64,000 nt of DNA, taken from positions 2,666,001 to 2,730,000 of the forward strand of contig CBDDIF010000001.1 of assembly GCA_965228785.1 (NCBI GenBank), read 5' to 3'. Made by a program: the position numbers and the translations under genes. Each line of letters starts with the position of its first letter. Positions within the stretch are counted from its first letter, which is position 1. Of the stretch, positions 52,606 to 60,869 are shown piece after piece. The notes beneath the pieces are model-generated. The model was not told where the DNA came from, did not search any database, and saw only the letters and a list, made by a program, of their open reading frames with translations. The stretch comes from Hoeflea_A sp965228785 (GTDB lineage Bacteria; Pseudomonadota; Alphaproteobacteria; Rhizobiales; Rhizobiaceae).

Positions 52606-55600
52606 CTGGTCCGGTTGTTCGTATTCTTTGGCGGCTTGTTGGTCCTGGCGCTGTTCGTTGCGCTGATCGGCCCGTATTTTGTTGACTGGTCGAGCTACCG
52701 GCATGATTTCGAGCGCGAGGCGAGCCGCATTTTAGGGCAAAAGGTCCAGGTGCTTGGAAACGCCGAAGCCCGCCTTGTGCCGTTCCCCTCCGTGACGTTT
52801 GAAAACGTGGTTGTCGGCGAGGGCCAGGACGGTAAGCCGATGATGACCGTCGACCGGTTTTCCATGGACGCCGAACTCGCGCCGTTTCTCAGCGGTGAAA
52901 TCCGAATTTTCGATATGCGCCTCGAAAATCCCCAGGCCACGGTACGGCTGTCTCCTGAAGGAGAACTGGACTGGGCTTTGCGCAGCGAAAAGTCGCTACC
53001 GGGCGGCGCGCTCATCATGGAGAATATCGGCGTCGTAAACGGCGAGGTCCTGGTACTGGACGAGCAGAATGACCGCGAGTACCGCCTCGCAGGCCTGAAC
53101 ATGCATATGTCAGCCAAGTCGATTCTCGGACCGTGGATCATCGACGGTGCTGTGCGCGCCGATGGCATCGACACCGCGTTTACGCTGCAGACTGGTGCGC
53201 TACTGCCCCAAGGCGGTATCCGTTTGCGGGCTAAACTGCTGCCGGTAGCACAGCCGTTTTCGATCGAAATGGAGGGCGATGCCCGGATCGAAGATCTGAA
53301 ACCGCGTTATTCGGGAAATTTCCTGCTGCGAGCCCTGGATCCGTCCAAAACGGTGACCGAAGAGGCGGTGAAGGGCAACCGCAGCCGTAAGCCAATCTAT
53401 CTGAAGGCTCGCGGCGTTTTCGAACTGGATAACGAGCGGTTGCGGATCGAAGACTATCGGTTGGAAACCGGGTCGACAAAAGATCCATATGTCATTTCAG
53501 GCGAGGCGACCTTCGATACGGGTCGGGAGCCGGAATTTCTGCTGATTGCCGACGGCCAGCAACTGAACTTCGATCGCCTGGACGAAGCCGAGGACGAGTC
53601 ACCCTCGGATGCCGTGGTTCGTTCCTTCGAGCAGCGGCTTACGGCACTCCGCGGTTTGTTGACCTGGGCGCCGGTGCCGCAAATGCCTGGCCGTGTGTCG
53701 GTGGCGCTTCCAGCCATTGTTGCCGGCGATACCACCATTCGGGATGTGCTGATCGACGCCCATCCGGACGGCAATGCATGGAAGATCGACAGGGTCCAGG
53801 CCAAGCTGCCGGGTCGGACACAATTTGAAGCCAAGGGACAACTGGGCGTTGGCTCCGACTTCACTTTCTCCGGTGACATGGTTCTTGCTTCCGTCCAGCC
53901 TTCCGGCTTCGCTTCCTGGCTGACTACGGATGTCGATCCCGCGATTCGCCGGCTCGACGCGGCCGGTATTTCGGCCAAAGTGGATCTCTCGGCGCAACTG
54001 CAGCGGTTCGACCAGATGGAAATCGCGCTTGGTGCTGCCGTGCTGAGCGGACAGATCCAGAGGGTGGTGCCAACACAAGGACGCCCTTCTCTGAACATGC
54101 GGCTGGATGGGGAGTTCGTTGATCTCGATGCAATTAGGGCTTTCACGACGCTGGTCGTTGGCAAGGGAGACGGCAACCGGCTCGCCGGTCACGATATCAG
54201 CGCAAGGCTCAGCGCGAAGCGTTTCGAGGCGTTGGGAATGATGGCCAGCGGCGCCGATCTTTCGGTGCGGTTGAAGGGGGGCACGCTCGACATTGACCGG
54301 CTGACCGTGACCGATGTCGCCGGCGTTTCGATTTCCAGCGTGGGACGGGTCGAAAACGTATTCGAGGGCCCGGAGGGAGAGGTCGACGTCAGTGTGATGG
54401 CGGAGCGTATCGACGATATCGTTGCGCTTTCTTCGCGGCTTACCGATGGACATTCGCTGCTCGATCACCTGCAAAGCAAGGCTGCCCTGTTCGGAGAGAC
54501 CAATTTCGACCTGCATACGCGTTTCGTCAATCGGCCCGGCGAAACTGCCATGCTGACGGCGACAGCCCAGGGTGAAACCGGCGGCAGCAAGTTCGTTCTG
54601 TCGATTGAGCGATCCGACGCGCTGGCGCCATTGTCGACCGGGCAAATGTCGGTGACGGCTGAGATCGAGAGCAACGATCCGCAGACCCTTTTGGGCCAGA
54701 TGGGCATTCAATTGCTGCCCCTGGATCTTGCCGGACCGGCAACGGTGGATTTGAAGATTGACGGCGTTCCGACGGAGCAATTGGAATTTGCGTTCAACTA
54801 CGAGGCGCCGGACACGTCAGCAACTGCGGGAGGCATTGCCTGGCAGGATCACGAGCGCTCCATCAAGGCTGCTTTCGACCTGAACCTGAATTCGGAGGAT
54901 CTGGCGACTTACCTGCTTTCCAACGGAATCATGCTCGCCGGTCCCGGATCAGCCTTGCCGGTTGAATTGAAAGCGGCGGTAGATACAGGTTCCGAGCAGA
55001 TCGAGCTCAAGGACATGGAAGGACGCGCCGGTGAGATAAGCTATTCCGGCAATCTGTCACTGAGCAGAGGGGACAATGCCGTCAGCGCGAACGGCGCCGT
55101 TTCGGTATCAGATATCGATCTCGGCTGGATGGCCGAGATGATGCTCGGCTTCGATACGATATTGACCGGCGAACCGACCTGGAGTGATCAGGAGTTTCTG
55201 CCGCCGACACAGACCGGGGTATCCATTGACCTGGATCTGCGCGCTGACTCCGCCGATTTGCATCTCGGGCCAACCGCCCGCAACTGGTCTGGCAAACTGG
55301 TTCTGCAGGACAATGAACTGCAATGGCGCGACATGCAGGCGGACTGGCTCGACGGATCGCTGACCGGCGGAGCGCGCCTTGCTAACCGCGACGGGTCTGG
55401 TTTCTTGTCGGGACAGGTGCAGGTGGAGGGTGCTCAACTGGGACCGCTGGTCTGGCAGCGCGACGGGTTCCCAGTCGCCACGGGCAGTTTCGATCTATCT
55501 TCGACTTTTGAAGGGGCGGGCAAGAGCCTGAGAGCCATAGTCGCGTCGCTGACCGGATCCGGCGTGTTGGAGATAGCGGGTCTCGAGCTGGACGGCGTCG

Positions 55601-56526
55601 AAAACGAATCCCTCGTGCAAATTCTCGCGGCCGCGGATGCCGAGGGTTTCGAGGTGGGTAGCGACACAGTAACCGCTCTTGCAGAGCAGGCTGTTTCTGA
55701 TGGCAGCTTCTATGCCGGCGAAGCGTCTGCGCCGTTTACAATTGCTGCCGGGACCGTGCGGTTGCCTAACGTCACACTGTCCGACAATGGTGCGACTATA
55801 CGCGGGGAGGCGCGTCTGGACGTTGCCGACCAAGCGATCAATGCGCGGTTCGATGTTGAATTCGATCCCGAGGATGAGGCGCTGACGGGCGCGGCACCCT
55901 CGGTCAATCTTGCTTTCCTCGGCCCGGTGAGCGACCCAGATCGGTCGGTTGACGCGGCGGAACTGTCGAATTTCCTCTCCCTGCGAGCCTACGAGCGGGA
56001 ACGTCGTCGCGTCGAAACACTTCAGGCGGTGGTACTTGAAAACCAGCGGCTGCGGCGTGAGGTGGCGCTGGCGAAACAACGCGCTCAATCGCGGCAGAGG
56101 AATCTGGAACGGCTTCGGCAGGAAGAGGCCGAACGAGCAGCGGAAGAGGAAGCCCGCCTTGAAGATCAGCGCCTTGAGCGCCAGGCGCAAGATGAAGAGG
56201 CGCGGTTGAAAGCCGAACGGGAAGCCGCCGAACGCGAGGCCGATGAGCGTCGAGCTCGGATTGAGCGTGAAGAACGCGAACTTGCCGAGAGCAGGAATCG
56301 TGCGGCGCAGATTGTGGCCGAGTGGTTTGCCCAGAACGGCTCCAGACCGCCGACCAACGAAGAGTATATCCAACAGGTCGAAGACGCCATTCGTCAGGCG
56401 GGAGAACGGGACTCCCAACCGGTCCAGGTAGGGGCAGGGGACTCGACCGGGCCTAGTGTGGTGCGTGAACCACTACCGCGGCTGCAGTTTGATGCACTCG
56501 GTGATGCGACCGGTTCTACCGAGTAG
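52606..56526 (+). CDS. AsmA-family protein, very long, with C-terminal coiled coil; probable CTG start
   Basis: The 1306-residue protein is anchored by one N-terminal membrane helix (FVFFGGLLVLALFVALIG) followed by the AsmA start YFVDWSSYRHDFEREASRIL and GNAEARLVPFPSVTFENVVV. The long middle is a repeating beta groove, as in the AsmA/TamB group thought to carry lipids between the membranes; a second AsmA-like domain ends near residue 1150 (DPEDEALTGAAPSVNLAFLG). Residues about 1165-1265 are charged coiled coil rich in Glu, Arg and Ala. No ATG fits. GAGGG lies 7 nt before CTG at 52606 but 16 nt before the TTG at 52615, so CTG is the better start. Confidence 0.9.
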   Translation: MVRLFVFFGGLLVLALFVALIGPYFVDWSSYRHDFEREASRILGQKVQVLGNAEARLVPFPSVTFENVVVGEGQDGKPMMTVDRFSMDAELAPFLSGEIRIFDMRLENPQATVRLSPEGELDWALRSEKSLPGGALIMENIGVVNGEVLVLDEQNDREYRLAGLNMHMSAKSILGPWIIDGAVRADGIDTAFTLQTGALLPQGGIRLRAKLLPVAQPFSIEMEGDARIEDLKPRYSGNFLLRALDPSKTVTEEAVKGNRSRKPIYLKARGVFELDNERLRIEDYRLETGSTKDPYVISGEATFDTGREPEFLLIADGQQLNFDRLDEAEDESPSDAVVRSFEQRLTALRGLLTWAPVPQMPGRVSVALPAIVAGDTTIRDVLIDAHPDGNAWKIDRVQAKLPGRTQFEAKGQLGVGSDFTFSGDMVLASVQPSGFASWLTTDVDPAIRRLDAAGISAKVDLSAQLQRFDQMEIALGAAVLSGQIQRVVPTQGRPSLNMRLDGEFVDLDAIRAFTTLVVGKGDGNRLAGHDISARLSAKRFEALGMMASGADLSVRLKGGTLDIDRLTVTDVAGVSISSVGRVENVFEGPEGEVDVSVMAERIDDIVALSSRLTDGHSLLDHLQSKAALFGETNFDLHTRFVNRPGETAMLTATAQGETGGSKFVLSIERSDALAPLSTGQMSVTAEIESNDPQTLLGQMGIQLLPLDLAGPATVDLKIDGVPTEQLEFAFNYEAPDTSATAGGIAWQDHERSIKAAFDLNLNSEDLATYLLSNGIMLAGPGSALPVELKAAVDTGSEQIELKDMEGRAGEISYSGNLSLSRGDNAVSANGAVSVSDIDLGWMAEMMLGFDTILTGEPTWSDQEFLPPTQTGVSIDLDLRADSADLHLGPTARNWSGKLVLQDNELQWRDMQADWLDGSLTGGARLANRDGSGFLSGQVQVEGAQLGPLVWQRDGFPVATGSFDLSSTFEGAGKSLRAIVASLTGSGVLEIAGLELDGVENESLVQILAAADAEGFEVGSDTVTALAEQAVSDGSFYAGEASAPFTIAAGTVRLPNVTLSDNGATIRGEARLDVADQAINARFDVEFDPEDEALTGAAPSVNLAFLGPVSDPDRSVDAAELSNFLSLRAYERERRRVETLQAVVLENQRLRREVALAKQRAQSRQRNLERLRQEEAERAAEEEARLEDQRLERQAQDEEARLKAEREAAEREADERRARIEREERELAESRNRAAQIVAEWFAQNGSRPPTNEEYIQQVEDAIRQAGERDSQPVQVGAGDSTGPSVVREPLPRLQFDALGDATGSTE

Positions 56527-56536
56527 TGCTCCCACC

Positions 56537-56788
56537 TCACAGTTTCGACCCGTTGTCATCGAACGAATTGATGGATGAGGCCTGAACTCGGTACCAATCG
56601 AGGACGAACAGGCGTGCTGCGGAGGAGAGGTTCTGTTCCGGTTGCCGTTGCTCATCAATGCTGGAAATCAGTGCCGCGACCGTCTCTGCCCGGGCCTCTG
56701 CGATCTCCAGCAGGCAGCGCCAGAATTCCTCCTCCAGCGATACGCTGGTACGGTGGCCACGAATGGTGACAGAGTGCTTTCGGATCAT
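56537..56788 (-). CDS. Ribbon-helix-helix domain protein
   Basis: The 83-residue protein begins MIRKHSVTIRGHRTSVSLEE and continues EFWRCLLEIAEARAETVAAL, the strand-helix-helix pattern of the RHH_4 family found across Hyphomicrobiales. It is probably a small DNA-binding protein. Its ATG overlaps the stop of the DUF4169 gene by 4 bp, so it is last in the sspB unit. Target unknown. Confidence 0.85.
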   Translation of the reverse strand: MIRKHSVTIRGHRTSVSLEEEFWRCLLEIAEARAETVAALISSIDEQRQPEQNLSSAARLFVLDWYRVQASSINSFDDNGSKL

Positions 56789-57009
56789 GTTCCGGACGGA
56801 CCCTGCCGGTCCGGTCCGGAAGATTTGGGTGAAGGTTGCAGGCGTTTCTGGTCGTGCGAACGCCGTTCCTTGCGATTCATGGTTTCAGTGAGTTTCTTTT
56901 CGACTTTGGTCCGGCCGAACTCGACACGATTGGCTTCCGCCGCCTTTTCTTTTTCTTCGCGCGCCTTGCGTTTTCTGAACTGCCGCAGATTGACCAGATC
57001 GGCACTCAT
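56785..57009 (-). CDS. DUF4169 family protein
   Basis: The 74-residue, very basic protein starts DLVNLRQFRKRKAREEKEKA and ENRVEFGRTKVEKKL-like helix residues follow (ANRVEFGRTKVEKKLTETMN), the DUF4169 pattern of alphaproteobacteria. Mostly helical and charged, function unknown. It follows sspB by 12 bp and overlaps the RHH gene, so the three are a likely operon. Confidence 0.85.
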   Translation of the reverse strand: MSADLVNLRQFRKRKAREEKEKAAEANRVEFGRTKVEKKLTETMNRKERRSHDQKRLQPSPKSSGPDRQGPSGT

Positions 57010-57021
57010 CGAAACGCCCCG

Positions 57022-57588
57022 TCAGTTCTTCTTGCGGAAAGCGTCAAGGGAAACGACGTCGGCGCCGGAGCCTTCTTCGGCCTCTTTTTCGGGTTCATCA
57101 CCGCTGGGAGGTGTCGTCTCTTCGGTGTCGGGTGAGGCATCCTCAATGGCTGCCTGCTCCGGCCCATCCGATTGCTCCTCGGCCAGCTTATATGGTTCAA
57201 CCTCACCGGCTGGCAAATCTTCGTTGTCCGCGACGACGGTTTCGAACTCGAGTTCAAAATTGACCGACGGATCGAAGAAACCGCGAATAGCGGCAAATGG
57301 GATGTGAAGCTTCTCCGGCTTGTCGGAAAAGGACAGTCCGATTTCGAAAAAACTTTCGGTCACTTTCAGGTCCCAAAACTGATGCTGGATGACGATCGTC
57401 ATCTGCTCGGCATAGCGTTCTTTCAGATAGCTCGAAATTCGAACGCCTGGAGCATTGGTCAGAAAAGTAATGTAGAAATGATGGTCGCCAGGCAAACTGC
57501 CCGTGGCTGCGACTTCGGTCAGGACTTTCCGAATCACGCCCCTCAAGGCATCCTGCGCCAGAATATCGTATCTAATTTGGTCCCGCAC
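57022..57588 (-). CDS. sspB: ClpXP adaptor SspB (alpha type)
   Basis: The 188-residue protein delivers ssrA-tagged proteins to the ClpXP protease. The folded domain (about residues 1-125) begins IRYDILAQDALRGVIRKVLT and includes DHHFYITFLTNAPGVRISSY, MTIVIQHQFWDLKVTESFFE and FAAIRGFFDPSVNFELEF. An acidic, flexible linker (about 130-175) leads to the C-terminal DVVSLDAFRKKN, the likely ClpX-docking peptide. The start is a GTG at 57588, 8 nt behind AGGCGGA; the upstream in-frame TTG is too close to that site. It lies about 120 bp downstream of ssrA on the same strand, whose tag it recognises. Confidence 0.93.
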   Translation of the reverse strand: MRDQIRYDILAQDALRGVIRKVLTEVAATGSLPGDHHFYITFLTNAPGVRISSYLKERYAEQMTIVIQHQFWDLKVTESFFEIGLSFSDKPEKLHIPFAAIRGFFDPSVNFELEFETVVADNEDLPAGEVEPYKLAEEQSDGPEQAAIEDASPDTEETTPPSGDEPEKEAEEGSGADVVSLDAFRKKN

Positions 57589-57704
57589 CGCCAAATTCCG
57601 CCTTTTTTTACTTCCGCTCGTGCAATCCGACCCTCAAGCACCGATAACGCGGGCACACGGTCTCCGTCCAGTCCGCCGGTGCAGTTTTCAACCGCCCCGG
57701 CAAA

Positions 57705-58020
57705 GTGGAGGCTTCTGTTGCCAGGTGCCTCCGAACCCCGCCTGACCGTGCGACCGATCAGGAGTTCATTTGAAGCTGCCACACTGCATTAAGCAGCGAG
57801 GCGTGCTTCCGCATAGTTGTCGTTTGCAACTATTGAGTCGGCCCGATAACGGCGGAACCATGCCGAGCGAAAAGTTGATCTTTACACCCTCGTCGATCCT
57901 GTTTCGCCCCCAACAACACCGGTCCTTGCCGACCAGTCTTGGTGGAGGCGCCGGGTACTGCCCCCGGGTCCGATGGGTTTATTGCATCTTCCGTTTATCG
58001 CCATAGCTGCCAAAAGCAGC
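57705..58020 (-). ncRNA. ssrA: Transfer-messenger RNA, circularly permuted two-piece type
   Basis: Read on the minus strand, an acceptor piece comes first and ends in the encoded CCA at 57942-57940. A 28-nt spacer with a 7-bp hairpin (57939-57912) follows, then the coding piece from 57911. The 5' strand GGGGGCG (57911-57905) pairs with CGCCTCC (57950-57944) to form the tRNA-like acceptor stem, with A57943 as discriminator. The T-arm is CCGGG-GGCAGTA-CCCGG (57967-57951). The tag frame at 57827-57789 encodes ANDNYAEARLAA and stop. A hairpin GGAGGC/GCCTCC near 57730-57707 fits the last pseudoknot region. A -10-like TTATAT lies at 58033-58028. Outer ends are approximate. The tag recycles stalled ribosomes and sends products to ClpXP through SspB. 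Confidence 0.93.
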
Positions 58021-58200
58021 CTCCTAGATATAAGACCTTGTTAAACGGAAGAAAAGGCCTTCTGTGTTGCTGGGCATAACAGTCCGTAAACTCCGGACAC
58101 TTTTTTGCTCAGTACGCACATGCGCAGAAGAGATTCAAAGGCCCTCGGCGCCCTAGCTCTGGTATAAAGTGACTTCGGCGAATCGATCCGGGAGTGATGG

Positions 58201-58995
58201 ATGCAGCAATATCATGAGCTTCTGAGGCGCGTCCTGGAAACGGGCGTCGACCGCGACGACCGGACAGGTACCGGAACCCGCTCCATTTTCGGGCATCAGT
58301 TGCGATTTGATCTGGCTGAAGGGTTTCCCGTATTGACGACGAAGAAGCTGCATCTGCGGTCGATCATTATCGAACTGTTGTGGTTCCTTCGCGGTGACAC
58401 CAACATCGCGTGGTTGAAGGAAAATGGTGTCAGCATCTGGGACGAATGGGCCGACGCTAACGGCGAACTTGGGCCGGTTTACGGCTACCAGTGGAGGTCC
58501 TGGCCGGCTCCTGGTGGACAGTCAATCGACCAGATCGCCAATGTGTTGAAGGCGATCCGCACCAATCCGAATTCGCGCCGGTTGGTGGTATCGGCCTGGA
58601 ACCCGGCACTTGTCGATGACATGGCTTTGCCGCCCTGTCACTGCCTGTTCCAGTTCTATGTCGCCAACGGCAAACTCTCCTGCCAGCTTTATCAACGCTC
58701 GGCCGATATTTTTCTCGGCGTTCCGTTCAACATTGCATCCTATTCGCTGTTGACGATGATGATGGCGCAAGTGACCGGACTTGAAGCGGGCGATTTCGTC
58801 CTGACCTTCGGCGATGCTCATCTGTATGCCGATCACTTCGACCAGGCGCGGCTGCAGCTGGAGCGCCGTCCGAAAACCCTGCCGACAATGCGCATCAATC
58901 CCGAGGTCGACGACCTGTTCGGCTTTCGATATGAGGATTTCGAGCTGATCGACTACGACCCTGATCCGCACATCGCCGCGAAAGTGTCGGTATGA
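58201..58995 (+). CDS. thyA: Thymidylate synthase ThyA
   Basis: The 264-residue enzyme has the exact length of E. coli ThyA. It makes dTMP from dUMP with methylenetetrahydrofolate. Marks are VDRDDRTGTGTRSIFGHQLR near residue 18, ELLWFLRGDTNIAWLKENGV near 59, the nucleophile Cys in LPPCHCLFQFYV at about 146, and QRSADIFLGVPFNIASYSLL near 165. GGGAGTGATGG precedes the ATG. The gene overlaps folA by ATGA, so the dihydrofolate made by ThyA is reduced by the next product. Confidence 0.98.
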   Translation: MQQYHELLRRVLETGVDRDDRTGTGTRSIFGHQLRFDLAEGFPVLTTKKLHLRSIIIELLWFLRGDTNIAWLKENGVSIWDEWADANGELGPVYGYQWRSWPAPGGQSIDQIANVLKAIRTNPNSRRLVVSAWNPALVDDMALPPCHCLFQFYVANGKLSCQLYQRSADIFLGVPFNIASYSLLTMMMAQVTGLEAGDFVLTFGDAHLYADHFDQARLQLERRPKTLPTMRINPEVDDLFGFRYEDFELIDYDPDPHIAAKVSV

Positions 58996-59516
58996 GCGAC
59001 GGCACACTTTCGGTGAAGGTTGAAATGGTGGTAGCCATTGCCCGCAACGGCATTATCGGGCGCGATGGTGACATGCCCTGGCGATTGTCCACCGATCTCA
59101 AGCGCTTCAAATCGATCACGTTCGGATGCCCGGTCATTATGGGACGCAAGACATTTCAATCGATCGGCAAGCCGTTGCCGGGCCGCTCAAATATTGTCGT
59201 TACGCGGGATGCGGGATTTACCGCAGACGGTGTTTATTCCGCCGCTTCACCTGTTGCCGCGTTGGACTTGGCGCGAGAACGTGCGCGATCGGATGGTACC
59301 GAGAGAGTCTTCATAATCGGAGGTGGCGAGATTTACCGGCAATTGCTGCCGCTGGCAGATCGCTTACATGTAACGTTCGTGGATGCCGAACCGGAAGGGG
59401 ACACCCGATTCCCGCAAATCGATGAAACAAATTGGACGGTTGAGCATGCTGAGGACGTGCCGGCTGGTCCCAAGGACAGCGCTGCGACCCGATATGTCAT
59501 CTACAGGCGCCGGTGA
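58992..59516 (+). CDS. folA: Dihydrofolate reductase
   Basis: The 174-residue enzyme reduces dihydrofolate with NADPH. The frame overlaps the thyA stop by 4 bp. It starts with VEMVVAIARNGIIGRDGDMP and WRLSTDLKRFKSITFGCPVI, then MGRKTFQSIGKPLPGRSNIV with the NADPH-binding Arg/Lys, and VFIIGGGEIYRQLLPLADRL near residue 110. Length is slightly above the 160-residue norm because of a longer N-terminus. It is the usual trimethoprim target. Confidence 0.96.
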   Translation: MSDGTLSVKVEMVVAIARNGIIGRDGDMPWRLSTDLKRFKSITFGCPVIMGRKTFQSIGKPLPGRSNIVVTRDAGFTADGVYSAASPVAALDLARERARSDGTERVFIIGGGEIYRQLLPLADRLHVTFVDAEPEGDTRFPQIDETNWTVEHAEDVPAGPKDSAATRYVIYRRR

Positions 59517-59584
59517 ACACAGCAAAGACCTGGATCCGGAGCCCGAAAACCCTCGAAAATGGTAAGCTTAATCGCCGCATCGCG

Positions 59585-59613
59585 TTGAAAGCAGCGGTGG
59601 GTGTACCTATAAC
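59585..59613 (+). promoter_or_regulatory. Promoter of the hflKC-Do protease operon
   Basis: TTGAAA (59585-59590), exactly 17 bp, then TATAAC (59608-59613). Both hexamers match the housekeeping consensus well. The sequence GTTGAAA with CCTATAAC also resembles alphaproteobacterial heat-shock (RpoH) promoters, which would suit this quality-control operon. The rest of the 255-bp gap between folA and hflK shows nothing else. Confidence 0.55.
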
Positions 59614-59771
59614 CGCAATAACGCCCGATTGTGTGCGCAGCAATAGGCCTTGACCGGGTTCGGTCCCCACGCGTATCGATGCGCCGACAACAGGAATAAC
59701 CAAGACCGGCACATTTGCTTGGGAGCGCAATCGATCGCTTTCTTCGGTGCAGGCCAACGAAAGAGGAATTC

Positions 59772-60869
59772 ATGCCCTGGAGTAATCAGAATGGCGGCGG
59801 CGGCGGCGACAACCAGGGCCCTTGGGGCCAGGGGCCGCGCGGCCCGCGTCGTCCCGGTGGCGGTGGCGGCGGCGGTGGAACACCGCCTGATCTTGAAGAG
59901 ATCATCCGACGCAGCCAAGATCAGCTGAAAAACGCGCTTCCGGGCGGCCGCGGGAGCACGCCGATATTTCTCGCCGTAGTCGCTGTCGGCCTGTTATTGC
60001 TTTGGGTTTTTCAGGCGGTCTACACAGTGCAGCCTGACCAGCGGGGCGTTGTCTTGCTGTTCGGTAAGCCTAAAAACGAAGTCTCTCAGCCGGGCCTGCA
60101 TTTCCTGTGGTGGCCGATCGAAAAAGTCGAGATGGTCAGCATCGTCGAGAGGCAGATCAATATCGGCGGCAATTCGCGCAGCGGAGCCACTCAGGGTCTG
60201 ATGTTATCGGGCGATCAGAATATTGTCGACGTGCAGTTTTCTGTCCTTTATTCCATCGTCGACCCCAAGAACTATCTGTTTGAGGTCGACCAACCGGAAG
60301 ACACGCTCAGGCAGGTGGCAGAAAGCGCCATGCGTGAAGTCGTCGGTCGCCGTCCGGCGCAGGACATCTTTCGCGACAATCGTCAGGCCATTGCCGACAG
60401 CGTCAAAACCATCATCCAGACAACGATGGACAACTACGGTGCCGGCATCGCGGTGAACACGGTGTCTATCGAGGATGCCGCTCCGCCCCGCGAAGTTGCC
60501 GATGCCTTCGACGAGGTGCAACGCGCAGAACAGGACGAGGATCGTTTCGTCGAAGAAGCCAATCAGTATTCCAACCAGCAGTTGGGTAAGGCTCGTGGTG
60601 AAGCGGCGCAGATCCGGGAAGAAGCGTCGGCTTATAAGGACCGGGTCGTCAACGAGGCGGAGGGTGAAGCGCAGCGCTTCATCTCCATCTACGAAGAGTA
60701 TTCGAAAGCGCCTGACGTGACTCGCAAGCGCCTGTTCCTTGAAACGATGGAAGAAGTCTTCAAGACCTCCAACAAGTTTATCATTGAGCAGAACCAGGGG
60801 CAGGGCGTCGTGCCTTATTTGCCGCTGAACGAGTTGAACCGGAATTCAACGTCGGGAGGTACCAACTGA
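59772..60869 (+). CDS. hflK: FtsH protease modulator HflK
   Basis: The 365-residue membrane protein forms with HflC a large cage that surrounds and modulates FtsH. The N-terminus is Gly-rich (GGGGGDNQGPWGQGPRGPRR) with two poly-Gly runs, then a membrane helix (about residues 68-87, IFLAVVAVGLLLLWVFQAVY) and the SPFH/band-7 domain starting VQPDQRGVVLLFGKPKNEVS. A helix rich in Ala/Glu follows (about 250-310). AAGAGGAATT precedes the ATG. The stop overlaps the hflC ATG (TGATG). Confidence 0.95.
   Translation: MPWSNQNGGGGGDNQGPWGQGPRGPRRPGGGGGGGGTPPDLEEIIRRSQDQLKNALPGGRGSTPIFLAVVAVGLLLLWVFQAVYTVQPDQRGVVLLFGKPKNEVSQPGLHFLWWPIEKVEMVSIVERQINIGGNSRSGATQGLMLSGDQNIVDVQFSVLYSIVDPKNYLFEVDQPEDTLRQVAESAMREVVGRRPAQDIFRDNRQAIADSVKTIIQTTMDNYGAGIAVNTVSIEDAAPPREVADAFDEVQRAEQDEDRFVEEANQYSNQQLGKARGEAAQIREEASAYKDRVVNEAEGEAQRFISIYEEYSKAPDVTRKRLFLETMEEVFKTSNKFIIEQNQGQGVVPYLPLNELNRNSTSGGTN

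Noticed and set aside
53599..54780. 393-codon open frame on the minus strand inside the AsmA gene
   Set aside because: Arg/His/Gln-rich translation typical of the reverse strand of a GC-rich gene; no ribosome site or domain.
57543..57782. Open frame on the minus strand between sspB and thyA
   Set aside because: It lies across the tmRNA coding piece; the RNA explains the sequence.
57770..58006. Open frame on the plus strand with TTG start
   Set aside because: It is the complement of the tmRNA and has no family match.
58028..58056. Full promoter for ssrA
   Set aside because: The -10-like TTATAT is good, but no convincing -35 lies at 16-18 bp; mentioned only within the ssrA entry.
58082..58104. 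Hairpin GTCCG/CGGAC followed by T-run on the plus strand
   Set aside because: It looks like a small terminator, but no plus-strand gene ends before it; the 5-bp stem may be chance.
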